Part shown: in pieces, positions 24,467 to 36,603 of the stretch
Layout: the number at the start of each line of letters is the position of its first letter
How positions within the stretch are numbered: the first letter of the stretch is position 1
Source of the DNA: Galbula dea
Lineage: Eukaryota; Chordata; Aves; Piciformes; Galbulidae
Direction of reading: 5' to 3'
DNA length: 64,000 bases
NCBI GenBank assembly: GCA_013399015.1
Contig: VWZX01000189.1
Span: 248,001-312,000, forward strand
Notes under the pieces: model-generated
Seen by the model: only the letters and a program-made list of their open reading frames with translations
Told to the model about the DNA's origin: nothing
The model's database searches: none
Made by a program: the position numbers and the translations under genes

Positions 24467-27400
24467 GAATATTTCCACAGAGAGAAGCAACATTTTTGTG
24501 TTTCTGTGGCTGCAAACATTGTGTACTGTGTCTCAAGAGAGAGCACAGCATGATTTGGTTGGTGTCTTCACAGATGTGAATCCTAGCTGGGGCTTTCTTA
24601 TGCTGAAAAAAAGGAAGTTTTCATTTTAAACTTAGTTAGCTTTACTACCATTTGCCATAGCAAAGAAAGAGCCTCTGTTGCCCTTTTGCAAACTCTTGAC
24701 ATAGCAAAATGGTTCTTTCAGCTTTTGGCTAATTCTAGCACTTTAGTCTTGCAATTCCAGTTCTAATTCATCCCAGCAGGACCAGAGATGGATCTGTGCA
24801 CCACAGAAATGAAACATGAAAACTAGAAAACAGCCCTGAAGTGGGAGCATGCAGTTCCCACACCTAATTTGCTTACACCAGCAGATGTTTTCAGGATTGC
24901 CTGTCAGAAGGAAGCAGCATTTTCTGGGGATATATCTGGAGGATATTGTAGACAATGCTGCTGACTTTACTGAAGTATTTAAGCTTTGCAGACATGCAAG
25001 CAGAGGATACTTAGACCTAAGAAGTTTGCTTGATGAGAGGGAGCAGCACTGTTACACTGGTATGTAGAAACTGCTCTTACCTATAGAGGTTATGGTTACC
25101 ATGGTTGGTTATTAAAACAGAAAATAAGACATGATAATATTTTAAATGAGAACATTTGGGTTATTTGCTAGAACTGCCTTTGATTAGTGGTGAAATGAAA
25201 GTATTGAATTGTAATGTAATGATGCTAATAAAATATAAGTGCTGATACAAACTTGCTAGAAGTAATTTAGGTAGCTCATAGGAATGAGACTTGCTATCCT
25301 ACTGAATGCACCGAGGAGATGCCTAGGAAATGAAACTAGAATAGAGTAAATCAAGTTTGAAAGACATTTTAAAGGTGTGTTCTTTGGAGCTTTCCTCAGT
25401 GATGCTTTTTAGAGACTGCATCCTGTATTTCCATCCAGTCATGTTAAGATCTAAAGGTGAATAGCTACCTTGATTTGAAAGCATATTGACTTTACATGAG
25501 CCTAGGAGTTCTGTAATAACCTTAGTGTCACAAAATAACCTGGTGAAGTGTGAGCATCTCAAAGAGATGGGATGGACCTGAGCCCTACTCATGTCCTGTG
25601 CTTGGATACCAGAAAATTTATATTTCTCAGCCCTGAGAAAGGCAGGAAAAGGGTTATCTGCCCAGAGACATCAATTATACTGGTAAGAGCCTTACTACCC
25701 CCAGCATGTTGTCACACACACCACACGTGGGGGTCAGAGGTGCCAGCAGACTGGATGTTTCTGGATGTTTGCTGGATGTTTCCTCCCACCTGCTTGGCAA
25801 GAGATGTTCTCATCATAGGGCAATCTGTCTAAGAGAACAGATTCCTGCAACAGCAACACTCTTCTGATGCATATGAGGGTCTCACTGTGGGAAAGCACAG
25901 GATCTGTGTGGAAAAAAGCTGTGAGGTTTGGAAATCTGCTGACATCCTGCTAGGTGTTTGCCTCTCATCTATCAGGCAGGTAGGGATTGCTAAAAGCATC
26001 CTGGCATGTGGGAAGCAAGAGCAGGGAGAAGTGTGTTAGGCAAACACAGCCGGAACCTGGGAAGCCAGTGCCAGCTTTGCTGCTAGCAGAGTACAGCATG
26101 ATGCCATGGAAAAGGAGTGGCCACTGAAGATGCCACCAGTAGTGCAGAATACACAGACCCTTCCATGGGCACTACTTCATCTACTTGGGGATACCTTTTT
26201 TATGGTGACACAAGAGATTCCAAGCCTGATAGAACCATCTGAGCAGATGTTTTGGCCAATGTCCCCACGTTGCAGTGACTTCTGCTTTGCAGCCGTGAAC
26301 ATGTGTTAGCTCAGCTTCTAGAAGGGAGGAGACCTCCTTCCACTCTCCAGATTCACCAATGGTATCAACAGTACTTAGTGTCCTTGTGGCCTGGGAATCT
26401 GACAGATTCCTCATCCTGAAGTTAGCTGCACCAAAGCTGCTTCTGCCTGCTTCTGTCAAGAGTCAAGCAGAGCTAATTGTGTCGTAGACAGAGTCCTGCT
26501 GCAGCTAGCTAGGGCTGGGAAAAGTGCATTTTCACTCTGTCAACCTTTTTAATGAGAAGTAAAATAAGAGCTGATGTAGGAGATCCTGGGCAAGAGAAAG
26601 CTTTGTTATGTACAAAAACTTCTCTACTTCTCCCCAACCCAAATCCATTATGTGAGAAATGAGTCATATTTTTGACAGTGGCAGATAAGAGAAGTTGTGG
26701 CTGAGGGACTGTGAGTACAAAGGGAGGCAGATGGAGGGGTGTTGGAACATGCTGAACAAACAGCTTACTTCATTTTGTTTACTCTCTCCTAAAGGGCTCA
26801 GTCCCTGAGTGTTGGGAATGTTACATAAAACTGAAACCATTCTGCTAATTCTTCTCTGGTGGCATGTGCTGGATTTCAGGAGAATTACAGCTTTGGAGTT
26901 GTAACCACAACAACAAAGTGGAAGAAACGTCTCTGCCAAACAAAGCCAAATGAAATCCTGAGTTTCCCTTTATTTTCTTCCTGCAGCAAAAGACCAGTTA
27001 GCCTCTGCCCAGCTTGTCCTCATTGCTCTGAGGACTCTGGAAGCAAAACATGAGGCAGTTTAATCAAGATGGGGTGAGTAAAACCCCATGCAAACTTTTT
27101 TGACAATCAGTCAGTTGTGTAGCCAGCCCATGTCAGGCACTCAGACCTCTCCAGAGTTGTCCCAAGCACAAGGTATGCTGGTGAACAAGGTCGTCTTGTG
27201 ACAATCAACCGCAAAGATGGGTGCTGAGGTGCCCCTGGACCTGTGGACTCAGGCCTGTGTGGGGATGGCAGCACACCCTCAGTCTCCCTTGTCTTCTGCA
27301 AAGAAACCCAGAGCTCATCCTTAAATGCCCAAGGCAGAGGGGTAAAGATTGCATTGAGCAGCTCAGCAGGTTCCCAGTGGTCAGCAGAGTGGGATGTGTT

Positions 27401-30400
27401 GGTGGTGAGCTACCCTTAGCACCAAATGATCCTCTAATGGTGGAGGAACCCCTGCTGCAGACCCTGCTCCTCCACCTCCCTCCTTGTCACCACCACATCC
27501 AGCCCTGCAGAGTCATCATGCTTTCAGAGGATGCCAGGAAAGAGGATTTCACTAAGTCACATCACAAAAGCCTGTAGCCTGTGACAAAGATGAGCTTTAG
27601 TTCTTATTTGTATCTGGGGAGAAGCACTGGCTGCAAACTACCTGCAAGAGAAATAGATAATCCAGGCCATTTCCAAGGGTGGAAATTTCATCTATGAATG
27701 GCCTTTTTTTACAATCTGGTTTTGACTCATCATAGACACTTTATATATTTATATTTTGTGCTAAAATTCTGAGGCAAAATGTCAAGTTATCTTCCTTAAA
27801 ATCATACAGATTATCTAAGAGACTATCAAATATTTTAAATTACAATGTAAAAAGTAGCAAAGAGCACAGATAGCCTAAACCTGTTCCCAAAGCCAACAGA
27901 ATAGAAAATGTGGCCACTGAGAGCTAACACCACCTGAGTTTTATCTGAAGAAACATTGATAAAGCCCCAACTGAGGACAAAAGTGTAAACTTACTTTATG
28001 TGTCAGCTGTGGCCAGTGCCTGGTGGAAGAACTTCCTACGTGCACTGGGGAGAGGGACCTTCAGCAGATGAAAGCCAACAGCCTTGGATGAAAAGGGGGA
28101 GAGGGGACATTTGTGTCCCTCACTTCTTCCCATGGCTCCCTAAATTCTGCCCAACACAATTCAGCCTTGATGCTGGAGTTCAACCTCTGTATCTTGCATG
28201 TGTATGTACACATGCATATTGCAAACACACATGTACACAAAGGAGTTCCCTGAAAGTGCTTCTGTCTGAATGCACTTCTGTGAGAGCCTGCATAGAATGC
28301 ATACGTGCAGCTGCACCTAGACCTGCTGTATATGGACACACACAACCTCCCCCCCAGACAGAGGGAGCAAGAAAAAGCACTGGAAGTGGTTGGCTAAGAA
28401 AGCAAAGGGACTACAGTAAACCCCAAGAGATCTGCACGAAGGTGCTGGGGTTGGGGGATGGAGCTGCAGCAAGGCATGTTGTCTGTGATCATGTTTTTGC
28501 TGAGTGCTAGTGATGATTACATTGATGTGAAAGTGGATTTGGTGGTGGTTGGAGTTTACAGGGAGGATTTGCAGGTTGTATCTTACATCGGTGGTTAGCC
28601 ATTGGAAATAAGATGCAGAGCACCTAAACCTCATCCTTCTGGTCTTAGAAAGTTGTTGTTTTTTATCCAGCTGTTGGGTCAGGCATTGTGTAAAAGAGTC
28701 AGCAAAAAAGATGAAAGGAAGCTTTTTTTTGCTCTGAGTTTCTATATTTGTATGTAGGAAGAGCTCAGCAGAATAAGACAGAATTGGCAGAACACTTAAT
28801 ATGGGGTAAACACAGACCAAAACCCAGAGCTGTGTGCGTGGGGACTGCAGGATTCCTTACATATGCCAACATATACAAATGAGAAGGCTTTAGGAGACCA
28901 AATCTTAAAATAGAGACAACTAGATTCATTTCCAAATCCTTCGCATCCTGCACTTTCATTATCCCATCAGTCTGCAATCCTGGGATGTCTGACACACAAA
29001 CCAGATATAATAGAGAGGTTGCAGTTGCAGACAGTGCAGTTATTCCAAATCATAATGCAAGCAGGAAGTCTCTTCAGCATCCTGGTGGTTAGCAGGTAAA
29101 GAAATGGCTGCAGAAGTGGAGACAGGTTTTGACAGGTGGGCTACACAGAGAAGACAGAATATATCTGGCACACTGACAGTCTTCCACATGTTGGATCTGA
29201 AATCCTTTTAGCTAATTGAAGAAGGAGGAAAAAAAAGAATTCTTTTTTTTTTTTTCCCAGTCCCAGTTTCTGAGGCTGCCTTTGGAGGGGCTGGCAGAAA
29301 ACACTTCCAGTTTCAGTAATTCATGCTTAAGAAAGAACAGTTTATTCTACATAAAGACAAAATTAGATATTTCTTCCATTCCAGCTATATATAAACTTTC
29401 CTCTGGCCCTTATGAGTATATAAATGAGAAAGAGCAAACAATTAAGAAAGGACCATAGGCAATTAAAAAAGATGTCATTGCTAACATAGCAAAAGAAACT
29501 GCTTGGAAACCTTCTGTGCTTCTCTTTTCTGAATAATCCCTGTTAAAACTGCCCCTAGTTCTTCCTCCTCCCTCAGGCAGCAGCCACTTTCCCCTTCCCA
29601 TCTCTCCAGCCTTATGGCTGACAGCAGATGAGCTACTAACATCAGATGCTGTTATTTTCTCAGCTGCAGGGAAAATAAGATAGATATGTGTTAGTAGGCT
29701 AAGCTGCTGTCTTGAAGACATGCAGTGCTAAAATCTTCAGTGGAGGTAATCCCTCCTGTTGGTTTGACAGGTCCATTTTTACCAAAATCTCTCAGCATGG
29801 AAAAAGTGAAACTCTGCCTCTGGCAATTGGTGCCTGCAGGCAGCAAAACACTGACTGAGCAATGGAAAAAGTATGCAGGCTTCTGGGTCAGGTTCTCGTC
29901 TGTGAACGTGACACCGTGTCTCCATGCAGGGTCTCCCTGACCACGGGGCTGCCAAGCTACCTGAGCTGGTTTGCAGATGCATCTGTGCCCCATGAGCTAA
30001 TGAGCTTGCATGAGTCTGCTGGGATGTGGACATGCATCAAGACCCAGGTGGGTTTCAGGCAGCTCTCGGCACCCTCTGCTACGGTGTGAAGCGTGAGACA
30101 ACCTGCCTGCTGAAACTGCACTAACAGAGGGATGCAGCAGACACTGGGGCATCCTCAGACAGTAGCTCAGCTGGCTTTAGGGTGGGGGAATGTCTGGCCA
30201 TCTGGAGCTCATAATAGCATGATATGTGTTTAGGATGTCCAAGGTGCCCTGCACGGGGAGTGTGAGAAGTAGTCTCCTTGACCATCATTCCTATCAGACA
30301 GTGTTCATCCCATAAGGACACTTGACCTAGCCTATAGGAAATGCACAACAGGGGAAGGAGAGTCTAAACTTTTGCTTCTACCTGGCCTGGAGTGCTTGTT

Positions 30401-33400
30401 TCAGGTCTGAAATTTGTCTTCATATATATGGAACCTGCAGTGGTGGCTTTGCTTGCCACCACGGGCTGGAGCACTTCTTCATGGACAGTGTTCCTGTGAA
30501 GGGCTGGAGGGGAGGTGGGTTTCTGAGGAAAGGGAAAAAAAAGGATGAGTCAACTCTTCCTGCTTTTCTGTCTTGAAACTGGGTTGTCATGAAGCCAGAA
30601 ATTCAAAAGGGAACAGAAACAGAGGCAGGATGGAGAATAGCTGCAGCCCAGAAGGGTGGTTTGCATTCTGCAGCCTCCCTGAGCATCTGCGAGACTTAAA
30701 ATTCAGAAATGACCTAGGCTCTCAGCTATTGAATACGTGACAGACACACAGCATCTTGTGATGAGAGCCTTTGACTCTTCATGATATTCTCAGATGCCTT
30801 CTCCAGAATTACTGAGGCTTTTATTAGTAAGAAATGGAATGAAGTGCTCTCGGAAGCTGAGTCACCCCCTGGCCGTTTCTAGAAAATCCCAGGCAATCAC
30901 TCCAGATCTAGCTCATCAGGTGCAGGCTGAGCTGGCAGCCAACCTCATTTCTTCAGTCAGGCTAAAAGCAAAAGACTGAATTACTTTGTAAAAGGGAGGA
31001 AAACAGCAGTCCCCAGAAAGCAGCAGGCTTATGAAGGTGGATGTGGGAAATTGCCCAGGCAACAGAGAGAACCACATCCTATGGTGCAAGAGATGTGCTC
31101 AAAACACGCTCGGGAAAATCAAATGTGATCAATCTCTAACTCTGCCACATGTTTCGGTCTCTGACCTTGTGTATCTGAAAGCAGCCTGCCTATCAGTCCC
31201 AGAGTGGTTATCACCACCTGCCACATGATGCAGATGTCATCAGACTGCTACTGCAGAGCCTAAATTAGTCTCTGCTGGTTGCAGATAAGAAGCAGTCTGA
31301 GTGACTGGGGCATCTCCTGAGTGAATGCTCAGGCCATGGCTGTTCTCTGGCCATGACCTTGCTAGCTGAAGAAGTCTTACCCCATGCTTCTCCCTATTGC
31401 ATGTCACAGCTCCCTCCCAAAGGGCTCTGGCCCTGAATCTGCCTGCCAAGCTGTTCATGGGGTCATTTCTGCCCTGCTTCAGTCCATATGGGCTGGGTGA
31501 GCAGAGACCTGCTTCAGGTGTCTACAGTGCCCACTCCAGTGACCAAAGGGGGTTAAGGAGCACAGCTGGGACACTGCAAAGAGCTGGGACAGCAACCAAA
31601 GCAGTCAGTGCAGCCACAGCTGAAAGAGGACATCTATCCAACTGCTTAGGTGCCACAAGAGTTGACAAAGGGCAACAGTGGTCTCAGGAAGGTCCTAATT
31701 CACCATCACACTGCATCCTCAAAATTCACTTGACGTGGACCTCTACTGGGGAGCTTTTCAAGCTTATTTTGCTCTGTCAGTGCAAATGCAGGCAAATGAT
31801 GGAAACCACCACCCATGGATTTTGTGCTCAGCCTGGAGGCTGAAGGTGCTAGATCACTTCCTTGCTAAGCTGGTTTTCTGTGTCCTTTTTTTAGCTAAAA
31901 AACCCACCCACAGAGCTGTTTGCAAGCTGCACATACCTCCCTCATGGGCACAGGGATTTGTGAGCTCTGCTGACATCAGTCTTTGCAACCACGGCATGTT
32001 GCCACCATGACTCCACGTGGGGACCATGCCCAGAGGATTATTTTCACTGTTCTTAAGCCCACTTGTACAGCCAAATTGAAGAGCAGTCAATGAGAATCAG
32101 GCACCAGTGGCCAAGGGAGGAGACATTGGGCTTTGGGGTGTAGACAACTATACATGTGGGTGGCAAGAAAGCTTTTTGGGAGACTCCCTATCCACTGAGC
32201 TGTTGTAAGAAGCAGCCACGTGTGTGGGCTCCTAACCTGCTGCCAACATGAAATACAACACAGCAGCCAGGAAGCACTTAAATGCACCTGGTTCACCTGC
32301 ATGTGCTGACAGCACAAAAGAGGAATAATCAAGCTGTTACACCTCTAGTATGCACAGATACCTACTTCCCAACTGCAGCAGGCTTGAAGCACTCCTCTGT
32401 GCAGTCAGTGTTGCTCCCCTGAGAAGTGCTGTAACATTAAGGGGGAGTAAAGCATTCACTGCAGCCACCTGTTCACGGTCTAACAGAGCTCTGTGTTCTC
32501 TTCCTAGCAAAATTCAAGGAGAATTCATTTCTCAGCTCTATAAACTCAGCCTCAAACTCTGGGCTGAATGAGATTACTCACCCATTGCTAGTAGCCTGGT
32601 TTCAATTTTGTTCTTCCTGTAATTTCTGCATGAAAATCCTGGGAGATAATCCTGGCATGTGCCCTCTCCTCAGTCCCAAGAACTACATTTCTAATGAACC
32701 ATCTGAACCCTCTGGGGGGATCCACTCTAACATTTTGAGCAACCCTGATTATTGAAGGCACAAATATAGAAGTTAGGGCCCAAATACAGGAACCCAGAAA
32801 GATTCCCAACATGCCACTTGGCTGCAGACCCTCTTTCATTGGGTGAAAGTTAGGAAAGATTGCCATGTGATTGCTAGCACCACTCCTTGAGCTGAGAGCC
32901 CTTCTCTTTTAAGAAGATGTGAGGTCTTTCAGTCAGGATTGACTTCCCCTGCTGACTGCTGGTTGCTTTTCTGTGGCTCCTACATAAACAGCACTTGGGG
33001 GTTTGGCATCAGGCTTTTTCTGTTTCCTCTAATGAAGCTGCTAGTTGTGAGCAGCAGCAAGCAGAAGGAGGAAGTACAGAACCCAGCAGAAGGTGCATGA
33101 GCTGAGGTAGGGCAAGATCTCTCTGCTTTTTCTGGTGTGGATAAAAATGGTTGCAATGATTAAAATACAACTTACTTGTATTTCTTGTTTATCACAGTAA
33201 GCTCTTTACTTGCCAGAAGTTGTGATCTTTGGCTAAACTTTTCTATGACAAGCTGGCCTTGGGAATTATTTTTAGGCAGAAAAAAGGGTGGGTTTATGTA
33301 ACTAGGAATGTTTGCCAGATGGAAGATAACAACCAGGTTGTGCATCTGATTAAGTGAGTCTTGTTTTTTAACTAGATGGAAAACAAGTCTTCAGTTTAGG

Positions 33401-33929
33401 GCAAACTTTTAGAATGAAAATTGTTAAATGTCAGACTCTTGATTCTTTTCTTCATTACTGTGCAGGTAGAAAGGTTAACAAAATGCCATGTTTTGGTGAC
33501 TTTAGTGTTAATTCTAAATGCTACATTCTGTTACACTTACTCTTGGCAAGGCTGCCCCTGAAACACAAAGTGAATGCTAGAAGGAAAGCCAATGGGAACC
33601 AAAAACAAAAGGCATGAGGACCTCTGTTTTTCTCAGAGGTGCAGTAGCAAATGGAAGTGATCTATAGAGCAGTCATCTCATAATTGCCTTCCTAATTGGG
33701 TAATGAACTTGAGACTGTGGTGTCTGGGGTCCTCTTCAGACAAAGGATTACTGTGAAATATGCAGCAAGCAGGCAAGAGGAACTGTCTGTTTAGCACTTA
33801 ACAAAGATCTCTCTTTTCAATGAACAGCCTGATTTCCATGTTTAACTTTGCATACGCAGAACACCTTATTAAAAATAGGTTCTTTGGTGGCTCCTCATGT
33901 TACAGTGAACAGAAGGCTTCAGAGCAGCA
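24467..33929. other. Intergenic sequence
   Basis: About 9.5 kb with no recognised coding exon. It contains a three-copy 10-base tandem (25751-25781), a T-rich run near 29245, and a short palindrome at 28196-28215. Larger open frames, such as near 28 kb and 31.4 kb, have no family signature. Confidence 0.55.
25751..25781 (+). repeat. Three-copy 10-base tandem repeat
   Basis: The unit CTGGATGTTT occurs three times, the last two separated by one G. Confidence 0.9.
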
Positions 33930-34072
33930 AAACTGACCTCAGAATTTGATGTGTGGCCTGACCAGTGCTTAGTACAGGAGGACAATCCCTGCTCTAGTCC
34001 TGCTGGCCACATGAGTGCCAGGATACTGTTGGCCTTCTTGGCACACTGCTGGCTCACCATAGTCTGCTCACA
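33930..34072 (-). mobile_element. CR1 LINE internal fragment, minus orientation
   Basis: Reverse complement of the internal CR1 segment that also occurs near 49.36-49.50 kb: tgtggcctgaccagtgct, acaggaggacaatccctg, ctagtcctgctggccaca, ttggccttcttgg, cacactgctggctcacc. It lacks the 3' tail. Paired with the plus-oriented tail at 34103-34155. Confidence 0.85.
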
Positions 34073-34102
34073 GTCACCAAAGACTAATCTCTTCCTCAGG
34101 GA

Positions 34103-34155
34103 GCTGGCCTAGATGATCCCTAGAGGTGTCTTCCAACCCTGCTATTTTGTGTTTT
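34103..34155 (+). mobile_element. CR1 LINE 3' tail segment, plus orientation
   Basis: ctggcctagatgatccctag, then aggtgtcttccaaccctg followed by a degenerate tail. It lies 30 bp from an inverted internal CR1 segment, as expected of a twin-primed insertion. Confidence 0.7.
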
Positions 34156-35644
34156 GGTGATTTTTGTAAATGTTCAGAGATAAAGAAAAGACACCACCCA
34201 AACTCTATATCCAGCCTACTTACACAGTAGTTATTTCAGAGAAGCCTCCTTTTCTCTTGCTTAGATGATGTGCTCTCTCTCCTGCCAGGGTGGTTGTCAG
34301 TGCCTCAGGACATGTCAGCTGCTTCCACTTGATAGTTTCCATCAGGGAAACTCATATATAGAAAAAAATCTGCTAGGAAGCTTCCATCAGCAAAGTCTTG
34401 CAGTACCACTGAAGGGAGATTCTAATCTCAGATAGCCCATTTCTTCCCCTCTCTTTTCTCAGAGGGTTGTTAGGTCTTACCACCAGTCTTCCTTCTGAAG
34501 CCTTTCAGGGGACCCAATAGGTCCAATCTCTCAGCCAAACCCACCCTGTTCATTCCTGAATCAGGAGATAGTCTGGATGGTCTAGTCATAAGCAAAGCTT
34601 ATTGCCTGTCCTTACATACGTTATTCTGCCTGTTTGTTGAGGAGCCATCCCTTCTCCTTAGCTGGCTAAAGAATAGTTCCTGGCTTGGGGTTGGGTAAAG
34701 TTCTCCCCTTCTCTGTGGTTGCTAGAGGTAGTCCTGTATGAAATGTATCCTTCACTGCACCTTCCTTTCTGCATCAATCTGTGTGGTAAAACACAGTTAA
34801 TAGGAGCAGCTAAGTATGATAATTGCAAGGGTCATTCCTGGCTCTCAGCTGAGAGCAGACACCATGCTGGTTAATAGCTTTCAGATGACTTGTCCCCAGC
34901 CTTTTCCTCTTAGACATCCCATAACAGCATGGTTTGGAGAGGGGTCTGAGTTCAGGCTTTCTTGCCAGGCCCATGGATGCTGGGTTCTCTTTATCACACA
35001 TGTGCACCTAGTTTCCTAAAGGTCTTTAGCTGTCAGCAGAAATGAGAGACACAAAATAACTGTAATGGTAATTGTTATCTAGATTACCTCATGTGAAGAG
35101 CCTGAGTAAAGTGCAAAATCTTCTGATGTTTATCAATGCACTTCTAGTATTGCTTGGGAGAGCTCAATGCCAGGCTGCCAACACCACATCAGAACAAATT
35201 TACTAGTTCCAAAAGGCAAATTCAGATCTTTTGGCTTTTCCTCTTGATTTGAAACACAGACTTACCAGAGGACAGTGTTTTCTTCTCTGATCAGGTTTTG
35301 ATGTTTCTGTGGTAGGTAAGTGGGGGCTGGAAACCTCCCTGCTATGAAATGTCTGACAGGAAGTTGGCTGGTTTTGCACAGAGAAGATAGGAGAATTGCC
35401 ATTAAAACACAGACATAGCACTCACCTTGGAAAGGCAGCACTTCTGTAGTCTGAGACCTGGGGCTTTATGCCTTGAGGTGTGTGTTTCCTGGGGCATTGC
35501 AAGTAATTACTTATTAACAAATCTTTACTTTCCGTTGCCCTCTGCATCCTGCAAATTCTGCCTTCAGCAAGATAGTCCCAAACAGCTGAGTTCTTTACCC
35601 AGCCTGTAGCCCAGCACTCACACCACTTCTTTTTGTTTTGGCAG
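34156..35644 (+). other. Sequence upstream of the CYSLTR2 coding exon
   Basis: Probably an intron or the 5' region of CYSLTR2. The coding exon acceptor (a T-rich tract, then ggcag) ends at 35644. No upstream untranslated exon could be identified by eye. Confidence 0.5.
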
Positions 35645-35685
35645 AAAGACAGAGAGCCTGGCTCTAGACTGTGAACGTTTCTGAG
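35645..35685 (+). other. CYSLTR2: CYSLTR2 5' UTR part of the coding exon
   Basis: Between the inferred acceptor (cag at 35642-35644, after a T-rich tract) and the ATG. The reading frame just before the ATG gives Thr-Val-Asn-Val-Ser-Glu, similar to residues before the matching Met in human CYSLTR2, but it is preceded by an in-frame TAG. Confidence 0.65.
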
Positions 35686-36603
35686 ATGGCACTAGGTGAC
35701 AACTTCACTAACAACTCCTTCAACTGCACTGTTGATGGCTTCAAGCAAGTAATTTACCCCATCATGTATCTCTCTATCTTCTTCCTGGGTGCTGTTGGAA
35801 ATGGCCTCTCCATTTATGTTTTCTTCCAGCCTGCACAGAGGAAGACCTCAGCAAACATTTACATGCAGAACTTGGCCATTTCCGATCTCATGTTTGTCAG
35901 CACTTTGCCCTTTCGGGCCACATACTTCCTGTTGGGATCCCATTGGGTATTTGGTGATATCACCTGCAGGATCATGACTTACACCTTGTACGTGAACATG
36001 TACTGCAGCATTTATTTCCTCACCGTGCTCAGCGTGGTTCGGTTCATAGCCATCGTCTACCCCTTCGAGCGCTGGAAGGTGACCAACGTGAAATACGCCC
36101 GAGCAATATGCGCAGCCGTATGGGTCTTCGTGCTGGCAGCCTCCAGCCCCTTGTTAAGCAAGGAAATCGCTGGCTACAGCAACCAAGCCAAGTGCTTGGA
36201 CCTCCACCCCTCCAGCACACACAGGCTCCTCATGATGAATTACTTCGTCCTCGTCGTGGGCTTCATTCTGCCCTTCTGCACGATCATTGTCTGCTACGTC
36301 TTTGCAATCAAAGCCTTGCTCAAGCCCAGGACTCCGCAGCACAACAAGGTGGCCTGTCAGAAGAAGGCACTGTCAACCATCATCATCACCCTCATCTTCT
36401 TCCTCCTCTGTTTCCTGCCGTACCACATACTGCGAACTCTCCACCTGATGCACAGCAGCTGTAGCCAGGCCCACCTGTCTCTGCACAAAGCCCTGGTGGT
36501 CACACTCTGCCTGGCTGCCATGAACAGCTGCCTCGATCCCATCCTTTATTACTTTGCTGCTGAAAATTTCCAAGCCAAGATCAGAAGTTTGTACTGCAGG
36601 TAG
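35686..36603 (+). CDS. CYSLTR2: Cysteinyl leukotriene receptor 2 (class A GPCR), complete
   Basis: A single open frame of 305 codons. The start is the ATG at 35686 (G at -3 and G at +4, a strong context); an in-frame TAG at 35665 and no ATG between exclude a longer start on this exon. N-glycosylation motifs NFT (6), NNS (9) and NCT (13) precede seven hydrophobic segments. Landmarks: N39 in TM1, LAISD (D67) in TM2, C94 and C170 for the conserved disulfide, VVRF (117-120) in place of DRY, FLPYH (P245) in TM6 and DPILYY (284-289) in TM7. The motifs STLPFRA, LYVNMY and SIYFLTVLSVVRF identify CYSLTR2 rather than CYSLTR1 or P2Y receptors. The family binds leukotrienes C4 and D4 at the plasma membrane and signals mainly through Gq to calcium in inflammation and smooth muscle. 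Length is near the mouse protein (309) and shorter than human (346). Neighbouring RCBTB2 supports orthology. Confidence 0.96.
   Translation: MALGDNFTNNSFNCTVDGFKQVIYPIMYLSIFFLGAVGNGLSIYVFFQPAQRKTSANIYMQNLAISDLMFVSTLPFRATYFLLGSHWVFGDITCRIMTYTLYVNMYCSIYFLTVLSVVRFIAIVYPFERWKVTNVKYARAICAAVWVFVLAASSPLLSKEIAGYSNQAKCLDLHPSSTHRLLMMNYFVLVVGFILPFCTIIVCYVFAIKALLKPRTPQHNKVACQKKALSTIIITLIFFLLCFLPYHILRTLHLMHSSCSQAHLSLHKALVVTLCLAAMNSCLDPILYYFAAENFQAKIRSLYCR

Noticed and set aside
27998..28510. 170-codon plus-strand open frame
   Set aside because: No recognisable domain and a chance-like composition over alternating CA/TG sequence; no exon signals consistent with a gene.
35671..35685. Start of CYSLTR2 at GTG 35671
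   Set aside because: Vertebrate initiation at GTG is unlikely; the ATG at 35686 has a strong context and matches the mouse-type start.
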